Source: Amanita rubescens
Lineage: Eukaryota > Basidiomycota > Agaricomycetes > Agaricales > Amanitaceae
Length of the DNA stretch: 64,000 nt
Direction of reading: 5' to 3'
NCBI GenBank assembly: GCA_015039365.1
Contig: WION01000159.1
Span: forward strand, 54,339 to 118,338
Numbering within the stretch: the first letter of the stretch is position 1; each line of letters opens with the position of its first letter. The notes beneath the pieces are model-generated. The model saw only the letters and a list, made by a program, of their open reading frames with translations, had not been told where the DNA came from and made no database searches. Shown here piece by piece: positions 54,914 to 64,000 of this stretch. A program made the translations under genes and the position numbers.

Positions 54914-55763
54914 TCACGATAGTACGATACGTTCTGCCAATAAACGGTCTGTTGCGGTTATAGAAACAAGGCTTCGTTCATCTGTTTTGGTAGTCTTCAA
55001 AATGACCATGTTGCCAAACCATAAAGAATGACCACGCGATAAATTCGAGATGCAAGCGTTGACAACTTGACCAGTCTGAACATAGTCTTTCGGCTTATGA
55101 TGACGAAAAAAAACGATAGAACATACCAAAGACAAGAAGAAAAAGATATATTGATATTTCAACGGCAGAGGAGATCCAAGTGGAAATTCGTTCACGATTT
55201 TCACTCGAGGTGTAGAGCCTTCGAAATACATATCCAACTTCATATTTTGCAAAGTAGGTTGTAACGATGGGTGAATTAGAGGAACATTGATTAGAATAGG
55301 TAGCTTCGACGAGTCAGGAAAAAGCAAGGCCTTGAAAGTGGTATCGGATTCCTACGCATAATAAGATTAATAACGTCGTTGGTGGAAGATATGGTACGTA
55401 CAGAAGCAATCTCTCTACTTAGTTTAAGAATTTCTGACCGACGCATACGAGTGCAGAGATAGAACTTTAAGTTGACTGAGTGAAGGTGACCTAGGGAGCG
55501 AAACGGTAAAAGAGGACAGCGTCGAAGGACGTGGGTCCTCATCGTTGCCGGACAGACCATTGAGCTAAACTGTTATCCATACATGCGGCATGACGCAGTG
55601 AAATCGACGGATGCCCGTACTCACCTCCCACAACTGGATTATCCTGTATCCATCGTAACAATTTGTCTCGGATGCGCGTATTATGAGGACGGAGCACTCG
55701 GTATTGATTTAACATGGAGCGGATTTCCGTCAAAGTTCGATCACTGCCTAAAATTAACGCCAC
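54914..55763 (-). CDS. Uncharacterised multi-exon gene, partial
   Basis: The clearest join is ...RMRRSEILKLSREIAS | GTACGT...GCGTAG | ESDTTFKALLFPDSSKLPILINVPLIHPSL, which preserves the frame and continues LQNMKLDMYFEGSTPRVKIVNEFPL to a donor-like site after ~55130. An upstream block, LTEIRSMLNQYRVLRPHNTRIRDKLLRWIQDNPVVGG (55600-55763), ends at GTGAGT but does not join in phase. I do not recognise the family. More exons may lie up to 56223 (LRRTDLRLNISAVPTFH, minus strand). Confidence 0.35.
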
Positions 55764-56223
55764 TGAACGTCGCGTTCCATATGTGAGTCTGGTAACTCAC
55801 TTTGCGTTGACATCCTTCTGGTAATCTTTGTTTGCCCGGATTGCTTCAATGAGGACAGAGAACTAGTACGTCAGGCTGACAGGATTCTGTGACTGTCAGT
55901 CAATTTATATGATGTTCACGTTAAGAACTCAACATAGACGATAACTTTAAGCGGCCGAATCTGTTCATCTTGTGAAAGGTTGGGACCGCCGATATATTTA
56001 GGCGCAGGTCCGTACGGCGTAGACAATCATCGACATCAAAAGGAGTCAGGAGATCATTCCTGCAATCAAGACGACATCTCCTTGAATTGAGGGAAGAGGA
56101 TTCCACGTCGGTGATTGGTTGCTTCGGCGATGATGACTTGAGAGTTGAAACGTTGACATCTTGTACATCACGAGGGCCTAAATTTACATAAATGACGTCG
56201 GCTCTGGACCGTAGACGTCGCAA

Positions 56224-57248
56224 CTATAATCTTCAAAAGGCTTCTCTCACATGTGAGATTGATGCGGTGAACAAGACCACATCTTATTGAACTGTGTGGT
56301 GAACGCTGCACATCTGTAATCGGCTGAGTATGGGTTGGCTATGATTAATCTGCACCGAGCGGCTAAATTTAGGTAAATGACTGAAATGAGGTGACTCACC
56401 CAATCCGATATAGCGCGCTTGCACGTGCCACGTAATCCGTTTTATAACTGAGATCCTCTGAAGGGTGCATCGTCACTACAGCACAGGGAAGTTAAACATG
56501 TCGCGCCAAAAGGTGTTGAGGAGTTTGTATGTGATCAACGATGCTCGACTGATTTCGGTTTCTATTTAGCTCGTTCTCGTATCGAATATCCAACACATCT
56601 ATGGCCTATGTGTTGAAATCGGAATAGATTTTGATTGTCTTGTCGTCAATGGTGCGATCCAATACGTTGTCCAAGATTGAGCTTACTCGAACTTTGGAAA
56701 AGCGCTGTTACTTTTCAAAAATCTCATTTATCCAAGACTTGTACCGTCTTTAACGAGTTGCGAAATACTTTTCGTGAGTGATGAATTGTGCTTGTCAGCG
56801 TTTATGTCTATACAGAGGTCTATAAAGATCTTATGGCATAAGACCAATACGCTGTTAGAAACAGTTTCTTGGCAGCAATGGAATACCGCTCGAATCGGCT
56901 ATCATCAAAGGTGAGTCTACTAGTGCTATGTGATAACGAAGCATTGATGTTCTTACGTTAAATACTAGCTGGTCCTATGCTCGCGTGCCTTGTGGTCATA
57001 TACATGAGTGACTCTCAGGCTTTGCAAACAGCAGTTCTTCACGTACATGGTAAGATACCTTACTTTCAATATCACCCTCCTCTTACGACAAACTTTATGA
57101 ACACATAGATTTGATCTGCACGTCAATGTCTGACTTGTTCAACTGCGTTTGTCATGCTTATTCTATATCTACATCCTTAACTGTAAGTTCAATTTAAGAT
57201 TCCATGATGTGTTTTAACACCCCCATGTAGTTATGTCTGAAAGAGCTA
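56224..57248 (+). other. Possible host exons just before the Helitron
   Basis: Consensus introns (GTGAGT...ACTAG near 56913-56968, GTAAGA...CATAG near 57050-57108, GTAAGT...TGTAG near 57183-57230) separate short open blocks (MEYRSNRLSSK, then GPMLACLVVIYMSDSQALQTAVLHVH, then LICTSMSDLFNCVCHAYSISTSLT). They lead into KELLYGSCNWFQRRIAYILSL at 57231-57300, which is hydrophobic and unlike the Helitron protein. This could be a membrane-protein gene truncated by the Helitron, or the element's own 5' leader. Confidence 0.3.
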
Positions 57249-60200
57249 TTGTATGGTTCTTGTAATTGGTTTCAACGTAGAATAGCATATATTCTTAGCT
57301 TAGTTGCCCAAGGCAGGGGTATGACTGCTTCGCTCGTTTTAATACGAGTATGGTTACATATTGTCTCAGATGAGATTCCATTTGCTTCGTTTATCACATT
57401 GGTGACCATTGTTATGTGGTTGAATGTAAGGCATTACATTAGGTATATTCTATTGTCAGTACCCAAAAGGTCTGAACATATTGGTGGCTACAAAACGTCT
57501 CCTATTTCCTATGATACTTTGATGCCATATCTGCCTAAAGCAATACAACAAAACTTAGCAAACACTGGGTCCACTTTCCAATATATTGAACACACCAAAG
57601 AGCCAAAAGATCAATATATTGATTCAAGGTATGTGCAGACAGCTGTACCTCTGAGTGTGCTTGTAAAGGTCATGCCGGTGTCAGCTTGTCGACAATTGGC
57701 ACAGTCTCATGGCATAAATGTAGGCTCTCGAGCAACTTCTGCCATGATTCACAACATTTTCTTATTACATTCCTGTCCTGATTGTCCCAGGTTTGTTACA
57801 ATATTCGCTGTGAATAATCCAAAAAAAAAGATTATTGGTGAAGGTGAAAAACAAAAAATATATGTTGACAAGTTTAAACTAGAGAATGCAGGAGTAAAAT
57901 TTGATAAGAAGAAAAAGGTAAATAACAATGCTGATTATAAATCATCAAGTGAATCTACTGCTGTAGAAGAAACATTGGCTTCAACATTTCCACCTCCACC
58001 TATAACAAAACAACTTGCCCATACAGTTATTACTGGTGCATGCCAAAAAATGACCAAAAATAACATTGAAGAATCAGGATGTGCTGTATGTGGGCAGCTA
58101 ACAAGTGTTAAATATCTTTCAAGTTTAAAAAATGTCAAGAACCTTCTTCATGTCTTGAATGCTCCTGGAGTTACAAGACAAGAGAGACAAAATGTCCATG
58201 AAAAATTAAAAGAACATACTGTGGTTATTGATCATTCTTGTAAATATGTATGTAATACCTGTCGAGCTGCTCTGCGACAAACAAAAGTCCCTAAATATGC
58301 ACTTGCTAGAGGGCTTTGGATTGGTGAAATACCAGATGAATTGTCTTCATTGAGATTAGTTGAGCAAATGCTAGTAGCCAAGGTGCGTCATTCCTGTTGC
58401 TCCATAAAAATTGCATCAGGAATGCGAAAAATGAAAGCAAATGCTATTGCTTTCCCTTCTCCTCTACCAAAAATATATGATATGCTACCCCCTCCCAAAG
58501 ATGACATAGAAGAGGTTTTGGCTATTATGTTCACAGGACCTTGTAAACCATCTGCTGCTGATTTCAAGAGAACACCATTTCTGGTCCGTCGAAATCATGT
58601 AAAGAGAGCACTGAACTGGCTTATTCTAAATCATGCTGATTATGCAGATGTGTGTTTATCTGAATCAAACCTTGAAAGCTATCCTGAAGATATGCCTCCA
58701 GTTAGTGTAGAATTCAAACAATTGTTCACCAATAAAACTGCTGAGGGTACAAGTGTGCATGATGTAGAGGAAGAAGATGGTACAGAGGAAGGTATGTGCT
58801 CATTTACAGTGCATGGATTAACAGGAGAGCAACTTAAAATTATGTCATTAACTGAAGCTAAAGCTAAGGCAATGCATCATTTAAACAATCAAGGCAAGAT
58901 TCTTGCTGTAGGACATGGCGCTCAAGCTGAAAGCATCTGGAAGAATCCCCATTTATATCCTCAAATGTTTCCTTGGCTTTTTCCTTATGGATTAGGTGGT
59001 ATAGGAAGTGTACCAAGATTATCAGATGCTGAACACAAAAGACGTCTGCTTATGTATCATGATAAAAGATTTCAAACAGATCCTAATTTCCCTTTTGTGG
59101 CATTTAGTCATGAGCAAGTTAAAGCAGCAACAACTAATGGATTTCTGCTGGCTGAAAAGCGCATTTTTGATGACATATCAGGGAGACTTCTAAGTATTGA
59201 TCCTGATGCACTGAACTCAATCATTCATCGCTTGTCAAAGGATGACTTTGTTGAGCCAAATACTGAAGCAGAAAAAAAGTGTTTTCAACTGATTAGAGAT
59301 TTAGATCATGTTTCTGGTAAAGTTAAAGGATCTAATACAAGCAAGAAGTGGATGAGAAATGAGATTTGGTCTTTGGTTGCACACTGTGGAGCACCCTTTT
59401 GGTATATCACATTATCTCCCGCAGATGTAAAACATCCTGTTTGCATTTACTATGCTGGAAATGAGGAATTGTTTGAACCAATTAGCCTCCCTTATGATGA
59501 ACGTTTAAGGCGCATTTGCAGAAATCCTGTGGCATGTGCAAGGTTTTTTCACTTTTTGGTGTGCACATTTATTTCTGATGTTCTGGGAGTGGGTTCTACA
59601 CATTTGGGCTTGTATGGTCATACAAAAGCATTCTATGGTACTGTTGAACAGCAAGGCAGATTGGCTCTTCATTTACATATGATGCTCTGGATTAAAGGAA
59701 ACTTGACACCACAGGAAATGCGTGACCTCATTCTAGATCCAAACTCTGACTTCCAACAAAAAATCATTGCATGGATTGAAAGTTGTCAGATTGGAGAATT
59801 TTTGACAGGGACAAAAGATGAAATCTTAGAAAGAGTGGAGAACATCAGTAAATCAGATGACTATAAAGACCCTACTGAAACATTGCCTGATCCCCCTCCT
59901 CCAATATGCCCCTCTGAATGTAATGCCTGTCAGAAATGCTATGATATTGAATCTTGGTGGAAAAAATTTGAACTTGTAGTGGATGAAATTGTCAGCAAGT
60001 CAAACATTCACAACTGTGATAGAGGATTAAACAAGGATGGTTCAATTAACAAAAGGGTGGCATATGTGGGGTGTAGAGACAACAAATATGGAACATGCAA
60101 AGCACGTTTTCCAAGGCCCACTTTTGAAGTGACTCAAATTGATCCAGAATCTGGGGCTCTGAACCTAAAAAAAGGTGAACCTTGGATGAACTTCATTACT

Positions 60201-63200
60201 ACTTATTTGACATATATTTTCAGATGCAACACAGATGTAACAAGCATGTGGTCAGGTACTGCATTAAAGGCAGTTATTGTCTATATTTCTGACTATATTA
60301 CTAAAAGCAGCTTGAAAACTCATGTAGTGTTTGAAACTATAAAAAGCATATTTGATAGAAATCAGGAAATCATTGGAAGTTCTATTTCTGAAAAGGAGAA
60401 AGCTCGACAATTGCTGACAAAAATGGTAAACTTGCTGTCCACCAAATCAGAAATGGGAGGACCAATGGTATGCATGTACCTGCTTGGCAATCCAGATCAC
60501 TATACCTCACATAAATTTGTCCCTTTCTACTGGAAAACATTTGTTAATGAGGTGCATAGTGTGTGGGACTCTGAAGTGGCATCTACATTAAATAGTAAAG
60601 TTGCAATTTTAAAAGTCAAAAAGAGAATCGTTGGTTTCTCACCCATTTATGACTACATTTACAGGCCAGATGTATTAGAAAACATGTGTTTGTATGACTG
60701 GGTTAGAAGATGTGAACGAAAGCGTGTGTCTTCCTGTGCTTCAAAGAATAAGACAAGTCAGATAAATGATGCTTTTACTGAAGAAGATTGTGAAGATAGT
60801 GATCACTGTCAATCTGAGCCTGAAATAATTGATGAAGATGTCGAATATGAAAATAGTGAATATGAAAGTGATGAAAAGTCTAAGAAACTGCAAAATAATA
60901 CATTCTATTTCAAGAAGTTGCATCCCTTGTTTGAAACACATGTAACTCATGTTAACCCTGACAAAGAGAATATGGTGGTAAATTTTATAGGAGGCACATT
61001 ACCAAGATGTGACCAGGGTAACAGAGAATACTATTGCATGACAATGCTGACTTTATTCAAACCATGGCGAACAGGAAAATCATTAAAAGACACCGATAGT
61101 TCTTGGGATGATACCTTTATAAATCACAAGTTTACAATAAGACAGTGTCAATTGATGAAAAACTTTAATATTAAGTATGAGTGCCTTGATGCTCGAGATG
61201 ACTATCGTGCTCAAATGAAAGCAGGGAAGGGAACAGCATTGTTCATGTTTGGTGAAAATATAGAAACTAATGAAGAAGAAATAACACTAGACTGTTATGC
61301 CGATGAGATTCAATTAAATGATGGCATTGACACCAATCAAAACATACTAGGATCCAAGGAATTAAAGCTCCAAAAAGAAATGGCAGATATCAGGGCAGTG
61401 ATGCGTCAAACAGGTTGGACAAATGAAATTTCTTCTCAGATTGATTCCAATACAATACAGCCAATCAATTCAGCAAACTTGAAAGCATCTGATTGGAAGG
61501 CAATTGTACAACTGGAAAAGCAAAGAGTGATTCAAGAGAGAAACAAACACTATCAATCTGGTGCAGCAGAAGAAGGTGTCTCAAATGGTAAACCTAATGT
61601 TGTCAAAATCATTGACAAGTCATATATGGAAAGAAAACATTACAATACCATTCATGAAGAAGCTATCAACTCTTTATGTACAGAGTTTAAGCTAAATCAA
61701 GAGCAGGAGCGTGCATTTAAAATAATTGCACATCATGTTGTAATGGAGAACTCAGGTCAACTGAAGATGTACATTGGGGGAATTGGAGGTACAGGAAAAA
61801 CTCAAGTGATCAAAGCAGTTACATCTTTCTTTCTTGCAAGAAATGAAGCCCATCGGTTAATTGCAGTTGCTCCAACTGGCTCAGCAGCTGCACTGTTGTC
61901 AGGATCAACTTATCACTCAGTTTTGGGAATACATGATCTGAGTGAAAATGCATCTGAAAAGATGTTATCTCAGGTCCGCACGCGGTTAGAAGGTGTTGAT
62001 TATGTATTTTTGGATGAGTTATCAATGCTTTCATGCCATGAGTTATACAGGATCAGCACTCAGCTTGCAAGGGTAATGAATCGTCTAGATATGCCTTTTG
62101 GAGGTATAAATTTAATATTTACTGGTGACTTTGGACAACTGCCACCACCAATAGGTGGAGAAAATGTGTCACTATATAGTCGTAGCATAGGACAATTTGG
62201 AACATCCCTGAGATCACAAGAAGAAGCAATTGGAAGAGCTGTTTGGCACCAAGTAACAACTGTTGTCATTCTGAGGCAAAATATGAGACAACAACAAAAT
62301 ACAGAAGATGATGATAAGTATCGAACAGCATTGGAAAATATGAGACACAAGGATTGCACACCTGATGACATACAGTTCCTAAGATCAAGGATTACATCTC
62401 AGGTGCCATGGAAAACCCTCAATCTGTGATGAAAAGTTCAGAAATGTATCAATAATCACTGCAAGGAACATACAGAAAGATGAGATCAACAGGTTAGGAT
62501 GTATAAAGTTTGCACAAGAAACTAATCAAACACTAACTATGTTCTATTCAGAAGACTCAGTAAGGGTCACAACTGATGAAAATACTCCAAGAAGAAAGAG
62601 AAATACTAAGAAATTGGCTGCTATCTCTAATGACATGCAACATATTATATGGAATCTTCCACATTCATCTGCTGATAAGCATGTACCAGGTAAATTAGCA
62701 CTCTGTATAGGGCTGCCTGTCATCATTAAGTGCAATGCAGCAACTGAACTATGCATCACAAATGGCCAAGAGGCTATTGTTGTTGGTTGGCAATCAAGAA
62801 CAGGGACTAAGGGGCAGTTAATTCTGGAGACACTATTTGTAAAGCTATTGAACCCTCCAAGAGACATCACATTAAGTAGTTTACCTCTAAATGTAGTTCC
62901 ACTGACTCGTACTACAAATGCAATAACTTGCAAACTGCCTGATGATAGCAAAATCTGCTTGTCCAGATCTCAAGTAGAAGTTCTTCCAAACTTTGCCATG
63001 ACCGACTTTGCATCACAAGGAAAAACTCGCCCATATAATGTTGTTGATCTGTCAAACTGTAGATCACATCAGCTTATTATACAGCACTTTCAAGGAGTGC
63101 AACTGCTGAAGGCACAATCATCCTGCAAAGCTTTGACACAAAAAAGATAACAGGCAGAGCTTCTAGAGCTTTGAGGCAAGAGTTCAGAGACTTGGAGTTG

Positions 63201-64000
63201 CTAGATGAAATAACAAAGCTGGAACATGAGAGCAAGCTGCCAAGTAATGTATGTGGATATAGAAGGAATACTTTAATACATAGTTACAGAAAGCATAAAG
63301 GGATGTCTTATGTGCCTTCAGCTGTACATCGAGCAATTAGATGGAGCAAATCTGACCCTATGCTTGACCCAATAGAAGGTGATGTAGAATGGAGGATACT
63401 GAAGAAATCAAATAAAAGTGGTGCCAATCTTGGTTCTGTTGCTGACAGTAGCACCAATGTCATAAACTCTTTTATTCCTGCGAAAGGAAGTATCCCTTTA
63501 AAATCAAAAAAGAGAAATCTAAAAGAGTGTAACAGTCCCTTACATTCTAAAAAATCAAACCAAAAAGACAGTAACAATATTTTTGAGAAGAAGATTAAGA
63601 AAAAAGCAAAGATAACAACTCCAGACACAGAGACAGGTAAAGTGATATCTGTTTCATCACTAACACCTTCTGGATTTTATTGGACTGAAAACAGCTGTGC
63701 ATATGATTCAGCTTTGACCATATTACATGCTATTTGGAGGAGTGACTGTATGAAATGGGATGATACATTTAGAAACATGAATGAGAGAATAATGGGTCCT
63801 CTTTTAAACAACTTCACAGCATCCAATATTGGACTGATATCATTGAATGCAAGCAGAGATAATTTACGTTTCAGATTAGAACAGTTATCTCCAATAAACT
63901 TTGCATGGGGACGCTACACTAGTATCACTAGGCTTTTGGAAATCCTACTTGAGACTCCAATAGATACTCTTCAAAGATCTATACATTGCTACAATGAACA
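57249..64000 (+). mobile_element. Helitron (autonomous type), 3' end beyond the window
   Basis: Defined by its Rep-helicase protein; see the CDS entry. The left terminus is not resolved: Helitrons start with TC and lack inverted repeats, and no unique TC start can be chosen by eye. From ~57230 the composition changes abruptly to AT-rich with few CpG compared with the gene-bearing region to the left. Confidence 0.85.
57249..64000 (+). CDS. Helitron Rep-helicase with downstream cysteine-protease-like domain, two frameshifts
   Basis: Open for 1726 codons, then continuing after single-base shifts. First in-frame ATG is at 57321. Order: zinc-binding CAVCG...CKYVCNTC (~residues 277-340), a DUF6570-like region (residues ~390-520), the Helitron_like_N Rep domain with HLH in LALHLHMMLW (~807) and paired tyrosines in YISDYITK (~1011), a CPSECNACQKC cluster, an acidic linker, and a Pif1-type superfamily 1 helicase with GGIGGTGKT (~1510), FLDELSMLS (~1588), TGDFGQLPPP and LRQNMRQ. 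The frame slips at ~62412 (one extra A in GAAAACCC) and again at ~63071 (one G short; the correct frame gives YYTALSRSATAEG, motif VI). After LP-N-V-GYRRNTLI and YVPSAVHRAIRW comes a Lys-rich linker and then NSCAYDSALTILHAIW near 63690, a Cys-box as in C19/OTU-type proteases. The protein nicks and unwinds DNA for rolling-circle transposition. The window ends before its stop. Confidence 0.85.

Overview
The window is from a fungal nuclear genome, almost certainly a mushroom-forming basidiomycete (Agaricomycetes). Genes are cut by many 45-60 bp GT-AG introns. Nearly every recognisable protein belongs to a family expanded in agaricomycetes: a Plavaka-type CACTA transposase, a DUF6532-like protein, a Tet/JBP-like oxygenase, a Helitron Rep-helicase, a RecQ-like helicase, a P-loop GTPase, an F-box/nucleotidyltransferase-like protein and a long PLP-dependent decarboxylase. 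Most of the window is transposable elements or their debris, several of them nested.

Layout. 1-4940: AT-rich, CpG-poor inverted repeat flanked by a degenerate ~64 bp satellite that reverses orientation across the palindrome. 5332-6512: a complete small GTPase gene (seven exons). 6547-9298: a non-coding element with ~330 bp terminal inverted repeats (TIRs). 9895-10735: a duplicated tail of the decarboxylase gene followed by a LINE RNase H scrap. 10976-12838: a conserved protein of unknown function. 13852-25773: a PLP decarboxylase gene split by a full-length Copia element (15900-24241, 5-bp target duplication GAGGG). 26262-33707: a complete Plavaka element with transposase on the minus strand and a DUF6532-like accessory gene on the plus strand; the accessory gene contains tandemly duplicated intron-exon units.

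33812-42736: an 8.9 kb TIR element with a 9-bp target duplication. Its ~3.3 kb core carries a RecQ-like helicase, now a pseudogene, and a short convergent ORF. Nested in it are a gag-only LTR retroelement (35738-38371), a 2.6 kb poly-C-ended TIR element (39370-41944), a solo LTR (41967-42363) and probably a tRNA-derived pol III unit. 42746-45727: no convincing gene. 45728-54457: a gene-bearing stretch with a Tet/JBP-like 2OG-Fe(II) oxygenase, two multi-copy agaricomycete families of unknown function, a Ser/Arg-rich candidate and an F-box/nucleotidyltransferase-like gene. 57249-64000: an AT-rich Helitron Rep-helicase that runs off the window and carries a cysteine-protease-like domain downstream of the helicase.

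Most genes here do not form a pathway. The coherent units are the transposons. The possible link between them and the host is DNA methylation: the oldest inserts look CpG-depleted, the RecQ copy shows two changes that read as CGA-to-TGA, and a Tet-like oxygenase lies in the same window. That link is inference. Exon coordinates were worked out by eye from splice consensus and reading frame.
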